In this document: piece by piece, positions 22,917-35,826 of the stretch
How positions within the stretch are numbered: position 1 is the stretch's first letter
How the letters are laid out: each line of letters begins with the position of its first letter
Notes under the pieces: generated by a model
Told to the model about the DNA's origin: nothing
What the model saw: the letters and a program-made list of their open reading frames with translations, nothing else
The model's database searches: none
Made by a program: the position numbers and the translations under genes
Assembly (NCBI GenBank): GCA_003342895.1
Contig: PTFA01000050.1
Location: forward strand, 454,820-518,819
Direction: 5' to 3'
Source: Casuarius casuarius
Lineage: Eukaryota > Chordata > Aves > Casuariiformes > Casuariidae
DNA: 64,000 nucleotides

Positions 22917-25900
22917 ACTCCTGTTGTGAATGGATATATTTCCAATATTAGTGAACTCCTGCAATTTGCAGGTGTATATCTGAAACATTTGTTTTTTGCA
23001 GACATGTTCTACATGACGGCTCGGCAGAAACTGCGAGATACAGACTCTGATCTTCGCTTTGCCACTGACCTGCCCCGTGACCTTGGACTAATCATTGCGC
23101 TCTTCTGTTTCTCTTCTTACTTCTGCCTGTCTTGCTCTTTAAAGCAAGAGTTCTTCAAAGGAGGGGCCGTCCCTAGTTACATTTTTATCCTGCATGCCAA
23201 GGCCCTGGTCTTAGGTGAAGCCTCCAGGTAGTCTTGAAAGTAATAATAAAAATGGTGGTGAGGAACAGAGGGAACTGACATTCAGTATCCTCACTTCATG
23301 TCAGGAAGAACACCAGCATCAGCACAGTTACGGCCACAACACTTCATCATCATAGTTTTTGGCCATGAATTAGGGGCCAGAGAGGTGTTCATGACTTAGT
23401 GGGACACAGGCAAGAAAATGCACCTCTTCAGTCATTACTGCTCATGGCTGAAGGCTTAGTTTCTGTTAACTAATGGAGTTATTTTTCACCTGCAGACACC
23501 AGACTAAGACCACCAACTCAATTAGACTGAAGAGCCAAAAGGAAATTACACCGTCAATCCAGGCTGAATTCAGATGAGCTGCTCTTTGTCTGCCACTCCC
23601 TTCCCTAGCACTGCACTGAACACGGCGACTTTCAGCACAAAAAGTTAAGAGCTCCTCGCGCTAGAACAAGGCAGAGCTGCTAGTTAGGACAGTCCCAAGA
23701 TGCAAGTTTGAGCCCCCTCTAGCCAAGTAGATGCCCATATCACCCATATTAGAAGAGCACTCATATCACCAGTGTATTTTACATAAAACAGGACATGGCT
23801 TTTGCTCCCTCTTGAGGCTATGTTTCATCGAGGACTGACCCTGCACTGGTAACTTCAGCCCTCAAGCCCAGGGGATTTAAATTATGATCCCATTTAGGAT
23901 CTCCATCAGGTACTTAGACTCCCAAGAGGGGCAGAACTTCAGAAGGGCTCTTTAGCACCTCCTAGATTCCTCCTACTCAGCCTGCTGGCTGTCGTGACGC
24001 CTATTCCAGGTCACTTCAAATCAGCTGACTTGGCTGAATCCCTCTACACCCTCATCTTAAGCCACCATCTTACAAGGATGATATGCTCAGGCACAGCCTT
24101 ACCAGTGGTGACACATAAGAAACAGATGTAAGAAAGCCAACTCTACCCTCCAGGGGTAGGGACGGCCAACCTGTGACACTGAAGCTTCATGATGTTGACA
24201 AGCAGATTAAGTACAGCTCCCCTGCTAAAGCCTGCCTGGCATCAGGACTGTGCTGGTGAAGAACTGTCCGCATAGTTCAGATGTGCAAAGACTGCTGAAG
24301 ATGGTATTTCAGGACTACAGGGAATGCAATTGCACGTTCACTGCAGCTCCATCAAGTCTTGCAAAACCAAGACCCCCCAGGGAGCTTTCATCACCTTATA
24401 CCTGTGAACTCCTGCCCGCAATCTTCCTCTCTTGGCTCTCTGAGGTACGTGGCACCTGCCCAGTGCCACACAGGAAAACGCTGGTGTGTAGCCCATACGG
24501 TGGGCAAGGCTCACCCCTTCCTCACTGTCACCTCCTTCCTCTCCAGCAGCACCTCAGGTCCCCTTCAATGCAGGAGCTTCGGTTCCCCGGAAACTTCAGT
24601 AAAACTATGACAGCTGCCCCAAGAGATCTAGATAGATGAAAATATACACTGAATTGCTAAGACAAATTCATAATAAAAATTGAGTCACTTGAGTTTAGCC
24701 ACATAAAAAACAAAGGAAAGATAGTGGCAGTTCTGGTAAACAGGCTTTATTAGAGAAACTGTTATGGACAGAAGAAAAAAAGCCACTTAGAAATACTGCA
24801 TAAAGCCAATACAATAAGAAAAGATATAAGAAACTAACAGTTTTCTCCCTTTCCTCCCTTTACCCTTCCTCCCTTTTTTAAAGTAATCTTGACCTACTGT
24901 GACTCACAGAAGTTACCTGCTGGGCACACATCAGAAATATATCAGTAACTAGAGAATGAGGAATCTCTCTCAGAGCATGGAAAAGAAACCCAAATGAAAG
25001 CTCTACCGTTAGGAATATTAATATTGGGATGTTTGAGTTAAGACAGTTGCAGACTGCAAGGCTCTGTTGCTACTCGTGATTTGTGCAAGTGGGAGTATCA
25101 GCAATTCATTCTGTGAAAAATAGTACTTCAGCTGGTAGAGTTGGAAGAGAAGAGTGAAAGAAATGAGGCCTTTTGTCTCAGATTACATGTCTAAGGGCTA
25201 GAAAAAAACCCTACTAGCTCTTTTTTCCCTCCTCCTGCAAAAAACAAATAAAAATGAAACAGAAGGAAAAAACCCCAACAACATAGCAACATGACAGTGA
25301 TGTGTATAATGATCTCTGGCAGCCTAAGATAAGATCACAGCCCTTGGGATTGGTGGAGCCTGGAGCTAATGGACCCCTGCTTTGGGGAAAAACTAGAAGT
25401 GTACCAAAAAAAAGTTCAGTTCTCATATTAAAAAGAAAGGAGAGGTATGTTGCTAAATCTATTCCTTCTGAAGGAAGCTTTGAAAATATAAATGTGTGAA
25501 GACAGCTGAATCACTTCTGCATTTGTGAACAAGGAATCCTCTCTCCCCCTCATCTGTAACACATGGAAGGGCTGCCCTACTCCCAGTTTGTCCTGAAAAA
25601 CTGGGCAGTTTTCAGTTAATTCTACCTTATTTTTTTCCCAGTACAAGCCACTGTGCAGATATCATTCTCTTTTTGATGAAAATTTAGTTTTTTCAATACA
25701 AATTTGTACATAAAGGAAATTTCAGAATGAGCTTATAATGAATGGGGTTCAACCCAGCTACTGGTGCCACCATCCTACCCCCAAGTCCCCCTCAGACCCT
25801 GGGGAACAAGACTGTTCATTCAGGGAGCTAGTCTGGAACATCTGGAAGATAACATAGGATTAAACTGGCAGTCCTGTCCCAAGCAAAGACCCAGAAACTC

Positions 25901-27354
25901 CTCAAGAGTCCAAAGCAGCTTTGTTGTTTCCATTGAGTGTAAAATATGATTGCTGAGTGCTGAAGATAAGTAGCTAGATTAAGCAGAAAGGAATACAGAA
26001 GAACCATACTCCAGAGCCCCTAGATGAGGTGAAGGATGGAGAAACCAGGGTGACCTACAGCCCACGGTTACTTTTCTGCTGGTTTAGCACCCCGAGGCAG
26101 CTGGTCGCAGAGTCAGATGAGATCCAGAATACAAGGGAAGCAGGGGACTACTCAGCGAGGGCAGGATCACTCCTTGGGCTGTAGTTATCTATTAAGTCAG
26201 CTCACCCATAATGAGAAACCTTGCCCTTGAAGTCACACCGAGGCCACAGCTGACGGTTCATTTAAATGTGCATGGCTGCTGAAAAATCATAGTTATTTAT
26301 GGTTCTTTCCAGTTGGATCAGTTCCTCTAAATAACTCCTTATTTAGCTGCGTTAATGTTTGCACTGGTGCAGGGCAGGGAGAAGCACAAGGCAAGAACAG
26401 GATGGGAAAAGCCTGCTTTTTTGGGATGCTAATTAAGCACATATCAAGCTGTACCCTGGTTGCTGCTGAGTCCCAAGCTCTCATGAAAATCCAGCCTTTC
26501 AACAGCGCGCTGAACAACGAAGAGCCATGCTCTGGGCTGGCGTAAAAGCCGGGTAGTAGAAATCATAGGTTTGGCAGCCTCATGCACATGCGAGCTGAGG
26601 AAAATAGACTATAGTCAAAGGCTGAGTGGGTGGAGAGAGACAGGAGCAGCAGGGCTGTGAACCACATCCTCCCTCATGGCCTGGCTGTCATTAGCAGTAC
26701 AGGTGTGTAGTTTTTAAAAAACACATGTTGTCCATACTAATATCTTAACGAGTGCTAGTTAAAGCAGTAGTAATTTCAACAAGCATTTACTGGTCAATAT
26801 AAACCCTTAACTCCATGCTCTGGGTTATCTCAGTCAGCTAATATGTTAAAACTGTAGCTGCCTACTCCAAGAAAGGATTTTAACATGAATTAAAAATAAA
26901 GTCCTTTTTGTACAGGCATGGCTTAAGAGAGAAGAGTCCAAATCCCTTCTTCCAGTAAGGAGAACAGAAAAAAAGCAGAAGAAAAAGAGGATTAGAAGCA
27001 GCATATGTGCTCTGCCCTCCCTGTTTCCTTCCCAAGCTTTTGTTTGGTCTGCTCCACTTAGCGAGGGTGCCACTGGATGCTGATCCAAGTCATTCCTGTA
27101 TTACCTTTCAAATCAGGCCCACACGCAAACGAGTGCTGGGGTCTAGGCCTTGCTAGGGACAAATGTGGATTTCTGTTGCCAAGTGCCCGCTGGTACGGGA
27201 ACTGGTAGATGTTCTGCAAAATAATCATTTCTGAATACTGCTATTATCAACTCATAATCTGACATCTTTTTAGCATTAGAAGCAGGGCAGGAGGGAGATG
27301 CTCTCACATACACCCAGTTCTGCCCTTAGGAACATACCAGGGAAGCTCACTGAC

Positions 27355-27445
27355 ATTTTCCAAGGTGTAAGATGGGGCAAAATTTGCCCCCAAAGCCATG
27401 AAAACAAAGTTTACTTTCCTTGCAGTGTAACTACATTTACACCGA
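27355..27445. mobile_element. Possible MITE relic around a 17-nt palindrome
   Basis: ggtgtaa at 27364-27370 and its complement ttacacc near 27439 flank a perfect 17-nt palindrome at 27374-27390. Both motifs are components of the sauropsid palindromic MITE group, but the full layout is lost. Confidence 0.4.
27374..27390. repeat. 17-nt odd palindrome
   Basis: ggggcaaa, a central a, then tttgcccc: eight perfect base pairs either side of one base. Probably part of a decayed palindromic MITE. Confidence 0.9.
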
Positions 27446-30342
27446 TACCCAGTTTGGACCCCAGTGCCTGGTACTAATCCTTCATTCCCAGTCAATTTGA
27501 ACACATCTCTTTCTAGAGGCAACATAAGTCTAAACTGAAACATTGTAGGAAATAAAATGTCATTTAACTGGAGAGAGGAAAGTAAACGAGGAAAGAGCCA
27601 CGTGAAAGCAAGCGAATTCAAAGGGCACTCCTTTCTGCTGTCATTTGTCATGTATGACACAGGAATGTTGACATCATCCTCTGATAAATGACACTGGCAC
27701 CTGCATCAGAGAGATACTCTTCAGCAAAATCGAAGCTTGAAAACCCAGCAGCAGGGCACTACTAGTAGGTTCCAGGAGCTTGCAAGAAAGGAAAGATAGA
27801 TGACGGTAATTTTCTTCCAAAGAGAAACATAAGACTTTTTAAGAACCATTCTCCTTTGCTTCCCCTTCTGCTCCCTCTGGGCTTTGGGAAATGATTCTGT
27901 TTTCTAAATCTAATAGTGGCTTAGACAGAAGCTATATGTTATCCAAGAGCTAACCTGTGGCATTTCATGCCACCGCCCAGTGTAGGGGGATAAGTGTCAA
28001 CCGCAGAGCTCCGGAAGGCATACCTAGGAAACAGTGCTTCAAAGGGGCAAGTCTCGCCTGCTCTTGTCCCAGGCCACTTGGGGATGTCAAAGAGTCTGTT
28101 GCAGCACTGTTCCTTCCAGCATCTCACCTGCCGTGCAGAGACTTCTTCTCATAGGAAGAGCAGGAATGCCTTTCTCCATCAAGCTCCTGGAAGGCATTTT
28201 GTGCAGCTGCAGAGCGGGTTTGTGGCAGGGGAAGGTGCTCAAGTGACTTCTGCACAGCTCCGCAGAGCCGACCATGGTGCTGTTCTACACCTGCAAGCAA
28301 CACTGCCTAAAGAAATCTTTTTAACCACATCATCTTAAGACACATACATCACAGGTTTTACACTTTGATAAGCTGCAGAGCAGTGGATTAAACATATTTG
28401 TGAGGAAAAGTCCTGCTACTCTTAGAAAAGAAAAGCAAATAGATGTATTTTCTGTCAGATTTTCCACTTCATTGGCACACGGAATTTATGTGCAGCTTGG
28501 TTTTTTTTATCACATGATTTATTTATCAAAAAAAAAAAAACCCTATTTTATTTGGAAGAGCAGGTTGAAGATGTGTGTATGCAAGCTCTCTGACCAAAGC
28601 AGCCCATTCATTCTCAGAAAACTTGCAATCAGTGCCCATGAACTCACTAGCTACCATCTAGTTCCAGCTTGCTCTAACTTGTTAACTACTGTCCAGTCTA
28701 TTTATCATTTGCCATCTCCAGGGAATACTGTGCAGTGATACGGACTAATAGCCCAACATTATGGCAAGACATATCCTTTTCATCCAGCACAGTCTTCCAG
28801 ACCTCTTAGTGCAAGAGGGAAACTGGAATCCGGATGAAGAACAGCTGGCTTAAAACAAACCCTGACAGGCCAATACTGGCTAAAAGGAGAAAACACTGGA
28901 AGATTGAAGCAGTACACAGGCTCACCTTCATTCACAGTGCTTTTTGTCCAGGACAGCTGAGATATTATGCAACTTTTGGGTCTCATTGGATCCATCTGTA
29001 ATATTGAGCACTCAAGCAGAAGCAGTCACTAGACTCCTGATTCTCCTGCTGGGACAACAACCCCACATTCACATCTTCGCTATTTTCACACTGGATTATT
29101 TTAACCCAAACTACATAACAACTTCACCAAGAAAATACACTTTCGTCATCTAACCACAAAAAGCCAAACAGAGCAAATTATACCAATGCACTCTTCAGAC
29201 TGCTGTGGACCAGGAGTCTCTAATTAAGCTGCAGCCTTGTGAGCGGGGAACCACAACCAGCTGGGCTGAGCTCCTCCCCTGCAGAAAGCTCAATACTTTC
29301 TGCATCAGAGTAAAAGGGGAATGATAACTCTGGATGCTCATCCCTTGACTGGTCGGGATTAGACCAGCCACATTTGAAAAGGCTACTCAGCAAAAGGCAG
29401 TTAGTTTTGTCTCATCACATAAAACATACGGCTGTGGTATCACAGAAGACAACGACACAATTCTCATACTCAAGCATGTACCAAATTTTAAGTGTTTAGG
29501 CTTGGATAAGTGACTTTCAGCAGCCTGTTTTTTACAAGAAAACGGTAACTCCAGGGATTGAGGGAGAATGTGAATTCTTAGGAGGGAGGCTGAGACAGGG
29601 GATTGGTTTTTATTGTACACATTTTCTTCAACAAAATATGGACATTTATTATCCTTAGAGTCTTGATACTCCTAACAGCTTTTCTGTAGCAACCTATTAC
29701 TTGATTAGTTTATATTGTTTAGAGCACAGCAATGATGACATAATTTAGTAGTAATGAAGATAAATATTGGCTCAGAATGTCAGAAGGCTCCACATCACCC
29801 GTTAAATGCAATGGTTTCAAAATACCCTAAAGAAAATTCTTCTGGGCTGGTTGCAAGAAAATACACACACATACACGTCTGATTTTGATTAAAATACAAG
29901 TTATTGAAATGCTCAGTTCAGTCCAAGACTAGCGTCAACTGTTCAGTCCCGTAGGTTGAAACACAGAATAAGGGGAAAAATAAATCTTCTTAGGACTCTC
30001 CGTATTCTCTACACATTAGCTAGACAATGATCTATTAACAGCACTTATTTAGGGAATATTTGTTTACCTACTCTGAGCCCGGTTAAATGACTCAGGACTC
30101 ACGGAGTTTCGCTGATGTTCTGCTGGACCGGGCTGTACTACACCAGTAACTCTGTCTTAAAGTAGGGCTATTCACAGGAGGCATTCAGTAATACTGACGG
30201 CAACATTTGCAAAAGTGGTAATCTGAAGATGGTTGTAAACACATTTGTGGATTCAAGGGAGGTGACCACAAATCTTCGTATTTTATCTACGTATATGTGA
30301 GTATAAAATGGCAGGACCACAGTCTTGAGGGTTTCTCCCAGG

Positions 30343-30445
30343 GAGGGCCTGATACTAGACTGATGCTTTATCCAGGCAGGGGTGTCTCTAATAGTTTTGA
30401 CTATTGGACTCTTGATATTAGTCAGGAGCAGAGAATCAGGCCCTC
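30343..30445. mobile_element. Palindromic MITE relic with 11-bp perfect terminal inverted repeats
   Basis: The element begins gagggcctgat (30343-30353) and ends with its exact reverse complement atcaggccctc (30435-30445), spanning 103 bp. These termini match the 'gagggcctgattctg...' ends of a short palindromic non-autonomous DNA element that I recall from turtle, crocodilian and bird genomes. The interior is decayed. No clear 8-bp target duplication is visible. Family naming is inference. Confidence 0.7.
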
Positions 30446-30909
30446 AGCACTTACAAAGCTCTGAACGCTGAATCTTTTATGACCTCATTTGAAAGAACAT
30501 TTAGACTCAAATGCAAAATGCAGAAGATTGAGGGGCTGGGGGCTAGAAGGAGGAAAGCTGAAGGAAAACATGCTATAGATATGAACTAGGTCATACAAAA
30601 AGATTAAGTACAAAAGACAGCTTTCTTGTAACGTCCAGCTGTTTCTCCTAAATATTTCTAGCAAACTTACATATGTACAGTTTCAGAAATGTACCAAGAG
30701 GGATTATTAGTACTTCCCTTAAAAAAAATCCTGTAGGACTGCTAGTATTCTTTGAAGCTCTAGCACTGAGATCTGTCAGTACAGGACAGGAGTTATTTCA
30801 ACAGTACTAAACAGTGTTCCCATTGCTTTGCTGTGGATTGATCCATTTTCACCCTTTCTTGCCTTTCTGCAGTCAAACACAGATGCAAAACAGATTAAGG
30901 CTCTGTAGA

Positions 30910-30961
30910 AATAAAGTAAAATAAAATAAAGTAAAGTAAAATAAAATAAAATAAAATAAAA
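30910..30961. repeat. (TAAAA)n pentanucleotide microsatellite
   Basis: About ten TAAAA/TAAAG units with two G-containing variants. On the minus strand they give a meaningless Tyr/Phe/Leu-rich frame. Confidence 0.95.
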
Positions 30962-33900
30962 AGACATCCAAGACTTTTTTGACTTCCTCTACAATAAAAT
31001 GCAGGGAGAGGTGAATAAAGCCACACGAGGGACAATAACAAAATGCCAAAGGTCCTTACTGACAGTTTATCGAGATGACAACTCAGTGAGTTTTTAGACA
31101 TCTCTGGCACAAAGACTATTTTTGTCTTTCCACAAGTTAAAACACATGTACGATCAAGACGACTGCCTGCCTATCTGTTGAAGCTTGCTTCCCCCCATTA
31201 CTTCTTTCTAACAGAGCTGTACCTGACTGCAAAATATTCCTTCTGCATTTTAATGTACTTCAGAACAACAGTTGAGAATGCTTGAAAAGAAACCAAAGCA
31301 AAATAACAAACCATTATCAATATATTATTTATACAGAATCCAAAATCTGAGAAACATCACTAACAAGTCTCTTCGACTTCCAGCCACAGATCTGGAGCAT
31401 GGAAAAGCATCATTATCCCGACTTGGCTGATGGGAAAGCAACGCAGGGAAAACAGAGCGATTCCCCCGGTCATGACGAAAGGCAGTGGCCATGCTGAGAG
31501 CAGGACCCCAGGGTTTGATTCTCCTCTTGCAGCAATTTTTACCAGTGCGAAGTGAAAGCAAGAGGCTTTTCCTCCAACTTGGTAGGATTTTGTACTTGTT
31601 TTGGCGCAGAGCTTTGCACAAGGTACAGGAGCGCAGAGGGCCGATGCAGAGCTCCTCTTCCCAGCTCAGCCCCTGACCTTTGGCTCCAGGGCTTCTGCCT
31701 CCCAGCCCGGAGTGCTGTTGACTGGCCCTCGCTGCACACAGCATCCAGGCTCTGGAATGCCTCATATTTAACTTCAGACACAATAAGCATTACAAATTAT
31801 AGAGCACAGTGGGAATAAAAGAGATGGGTTGCCCCCTCTGACTATCCATCACTGTTTCCCATGTCTCTGGGCAAAAGCAAAGCAAAGCTTTCTCAACAGC
31901 CGAAAGACAAAAATAGGTTGTATGTATTTTTAAATGTTATACTTTCCCACTCTTAGGCTAATAAAAGTCAGAAAATAGAGAAACCATTGATTTTATACTT
32001 TCCAAAGCCACTGGTAAAAGAAAGCCCCTACAATTTATATTTTCAAATGATACGATATTGAAGCAGGGTAAAGTAGTTAAAATAACATTTTTCAGCTGAG
32101 GCTCTTGAAATGCTCTAAAATGAAGCACTTCCATTATATGTAAAATTTGCTGTCTCCTTTTTAAGTTTAGGCACTAAGCAATTAAACAATCTGCTGCACA
32201 GTCACATGGCCAGTGAGCAACAGGGAGGTTGTACATTTATTTTGAGGTTTAAAATGTGGAACTTGGTGACTGAAACAACAAGGATGGTTTTGTAGTTAAG
32301 AGAATACTCATACTAAACCCGACCCTGTCATATGATCATAAGCTCTCAGACTGCTGAGCAGAATTGAAGATGAAGAATTTTTTGTGATGATAGGGCCAAA
32401 AGTCAGGACAATACTGCCTATTTCTAGGAGTTCTGCTTTGTATCTTCTTGGCCAACTCCAGGAATGTGTCCGGGACTGTTGAGTGCTAAAAGCATGACTG
32501 TCCTTAGCTTGAGATAAAGGATCCCAAAGTGATGGCCGGCTGTAGACTGGGCAAAGGGAGGGGCACTGCGGTACAGATATATATGTCTAGTAGTACATTA
32601 AATCAAAAAGAAGCCCTGAACACATAGATGCACACATAAACACTCATGCACAAACACATGTATTTCAGAACAAGGCTTCCCTGACAGAATTTGTTGTATT
32701 TTGATGTCAGTCTAAGGAAATATGTTGGCAGCTCCTCCAGACAAAATCTATTTTCCACAAACAGCATATTCTGCCAGTATAAAATTCATCATCCAGCCAT
32801 ACAAAGGACACAGGGCCAAGGGGCTTGAGTGACACACCAAAAACCTCAAAACACATGTCTGAGCTGCCGCATGACTTGTGTAACACTCTTCACACGCACC
32901 AACAGGACCAGAGCTCTGCAAGCCGCATCTTCAAGAGATTTTGCCACATCTCGTAAACTGGTTGCTCAGGGAAATAATAATGAATATTAAAAGTCGTTTG
33001 GCCACGGCAATGAAAGGGACCGTCTAATTAAAAAGAAAAAAAAAATGAGGTGAGTAGAGGGAAAAATAAGTCATGCTGTTGTTTCAACACTGAATACCTG
33101 AGTCATGCGTCTTGGTAAAGGGAAAAAGATACATCATCTCAGCTGCTGTTCAGTGGAAATAAGGTACTGCTGAAGTTGTACAACCGGCGACTTGAAACCA
33201 CATGTTATCTCTGAAATGGGTATAATTCCCAAGGAAATACTTTAACAATATAATGGGAAAGGGCTACTGTAGGGAAATATCTTAATAATGTAGGAAAAAA
33301 GGCCTTCATAGAACATTGATTTAACTGGTTTTCCAGGATTCAACTGGAAAGACAAATCTCATACTTGAGCCAAATGGATTTGTGAAAGAGACAACAATTT
33401 CTATCCTCAGTTTCTCATATTTTTGTCCCAATTTTCAGCATTGGGAAAACAATTTAGAAACTGTTCATGAAATTAATACTAATGAGCCCTGAGGTATTTT
33501 ATCACTTGTTACACCGCGTAGTTCCTGCAAGAAGGCAATTTCTACAGGCTCTAGAGTCCTGCTTATGATCTACAGCAAATAAACTAAAGACAAACCAAAC
33601 TCCGAATCTGAAAACTGCAGAAGGAGGGAATTCAGCTCTGTTTCCAAACCTCAGCTTAATAAATCTTTTCTGTGGTTTTATGACTAATTTAAGACTTTGT
33701 CTTATTTTATGCTGAAAGTAGGCAACTCCAGCTCTGGCTTGCTTGCACAAAAATGAACATGGAACAACAATATGATTTCATCAAAAAACTGCTGGGTAAT
33801 TTAATATGAGATCTACAACACTTTAAAGACATGAAGCGTCTTTGTGAAAATGCCCTTTTTACCTAATCAGAAAAAATCAATATAAGATGAACAAGAAAAA

Positions 33901-34689
33901 TATTTATCTTTTAAATAATACAGAATGAGAGACTCTTCCATAGCACTTCGAGCTTTCTAGTTTGTAACTGCTCCATCTTCCAACACAAAGAAATCTGTAT
34001 GTGTGGGATATGCAGCCTCCTTTTGCAGCCCTCGTGCTTTCTTTTCCACGGGCAGGTTATCTCAAAGCCCACGTGTGCAGGAGGGTTACACGGTCCCAAG
34101 CCACCACCGCCCAGACCCCAGGCCTTGCCCACTCCGCGCTTACCTGTCGGTCGGGCTCATGCCCGGGTACACAGCTACCCGAGGAGGAGCCTGCAGGATC
34201 CACTCGGTATTAATTTGCCTCCTTAGATGGAAATTGGTCATTTCACAGAGCTTGCTTTCGTTCTCTCCATTTCTTCTTAACAGACAGCAATACTTTCTCA
34301 TTTACAGCCTTCCAGCCGCCCAGTGCCCCAGGTCCCCAGCGGTGTAACTGGGAGTCGAACGTAACTCCCAGTGACCCCAGCAGCGGCAGCAGCTGCTCGC
34401 CCAGAGAGGATTTGTTCCTCCCGCAGCAGCCACCCTCTGCTGCTACTTCTGGAGGGACTACGGTACCGAGAGCCGGAGCAGTTCTTGTAACAATACTTCA
34501 GGGGTAAATTCTCTTTTGATGCTGTCAGAAAATCCTTGCCAAGCTAACACTACATATTAAAGGGTTCACAATAACAGAAGGCAGAAATTAAATTGAGCAG
34601 GATATTAATACCTTGTAGTAGAGGAAATGATATTTCCTTTTGATTTTACGTTTTGCTTTGTGAATTAGCCAAAAACTGCATCCCTGCAT
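30962..34689. other. Non-coding stretch without recognisable feature besides one stem-loop
   Basis: AT-rich unique DNA. The 152-codon minus-strand frame at 31325-31783 has no recognisable domain and overlaps two other frames. Confidence 0.55.
34347..34372. repeat. 9-bp perfect stem-loop
   Basis: actgggagt (34347-34355) and actcccagt (34364-34372) pair perfectly around the 8-nt loop cgaacgta. It lies in a moderately GC-rich stretch between two AT-rich blocks. Confidence 0.9.
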
Positions 34690-34870
34690 AAACGGAGGCA
34701 GCTCGGCGGGTGCTCCCCGGGCCCAGCGGCAGCCCTCCTCCTCGCCGGGCTCGCCAAAGCGCGGCCGAGGGCGGCCGTGCCTCCCTGCCGCGGCTCTAGC
34801 ACGTCTCCTCCGAAACCTGGCAAGCTTCAAGCTGTCAGGTCTCCTTCGTTTCACGTCCCCTCCAGATCTT
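34690..34870. other. Isolated CpG-rich island
   Basis: Contains ctcggcgggtgctccccggg and agcgcggccgagggcggccg, in the middle of an AT-rich desert. No coding exon identified. Confidence 0.65.
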
Positions 34871-35554
34871 TTATCCGCCGTATTAGTTTCCAGAGAAGCA
34901 AATATTAGCTGGCTCATGATTAACTCATTCGAACAGCTCACAGATGTGAATAGAAGGTTTAAAACGTGAGAAAGGTTTTCCGCAGTCTGATTTGATTCTC
35001 TTTCCCTTTGCTATGTGCAAAGACCTTTTATTTTCCTATTCTCTCTTATTGCAATGGAGAGACTGCAGGGATCCAAATAATACGAATGAGTGTTACCTAT
35101 GCAAAGACTGTTGGAAAAATAGAGCCTTCTGCTGGTATTTTCCCTGTGTTTTGAAGGGAGCCATATTGAAATATTGGGATATGTTGAACAACTCAAACCT
35201 AGTGACAAAATTATTCGCAGAAGGACTAAAAATGTTTTCTGTTGCACGACATAGATTTCGGCAGCTTGAGGACACTTCTGTTACACAAGAAACTCTTACT
35301 GACCCATTGTGACTTATTAATTCTTCACACTATAGAGTGGAAAGTGGCTACCGTGCACGGTTGACGAGACATGTATATTAAGGTTCGTGTAGGGTAAAAT
35401 GTGTGACTGGCTTGTAAAAAGGATCTATCACAGTTTGCTAAGCTGGCTATGAGAAACCACCTGTGTCAAGGTAAAAGATACATTTACCATTTCTAGCAGC
35501 TGCTGAAATTGCCTCTTTAGCTTGAATGATAAGCCAGTCGAGTACTGCAGCCAA

Positions 35555-35826
35555 AGGTGTGGGTTTCTAAACCTGCCTTTTTAGAGCAGCTTCAGGTCTC
35601 TGCGCAGCCCCTGGCTCACCACAGGCTGCCCCAGTCCCACGCTGGCACCACCCTGGCGTCTTCACAACGTCCCACCACGGGTGCATCTCTGGACGTGACT
35701 CCGCGTGCAGGATGCAGCTCCACAGCATATACCAGGCTTTGCCTCCCGTTGAATCCATGCAGCAACCTGCAGGAGACAGTAAGTGTTGGCTGTGGTCCCT
35801 TGGTTCAGAGAGTTTGAGAATGACTG
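35555..35826. mobile_element. Candidate hAT non-autonomous element with degenerate TIRs
   Basis: The right end at 35811-35826, read on the minus strand, is cagtcattctcaaact. This is close to the hAT/Charlie terminal signature 'CAGTGGTTCTCAAACT'. At 35555-35575 the plus strand reads ggtgtgggtttctaaacctg, a plausible degenerate left terminus. The 272-bp interval fits a non-autonomous hAT. No matching 8-bp target duplication was seen, so pairing of the two ends is inference. Confidence 0.45.

Larger units (their letters stand above)
16600..30300. other. Non-coding AT-rich desert
   Basis: Unique sequence with the T14 and A-rich tracts, the TEAD/homeodomain cluster, the HNF1 palindrome and MITE relics at 21545 and 27355. 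A splice-acceptor-like tttgttttttgcag ends near 23000, but no exon follows that I can support. Confidence 0.6.

Noticed and set aside
22983..23231. Possible exon after the acceptor-like tttgttttttgcag near 23000
   Set aside because: The downstream frame has no domain and no clear donor site. Acceptor-like tracts are common in AT-rich DNA.
23704..23720. CTCF-like gccccctctagcc
   Set aside because: The core has an extra base and does not fit the CTCF consensus spacing.
31325..31783. 152-codon minus-strand open frame
   Set aside because: Overlaps other open frames on both strands. No family resemblance or coding texture.
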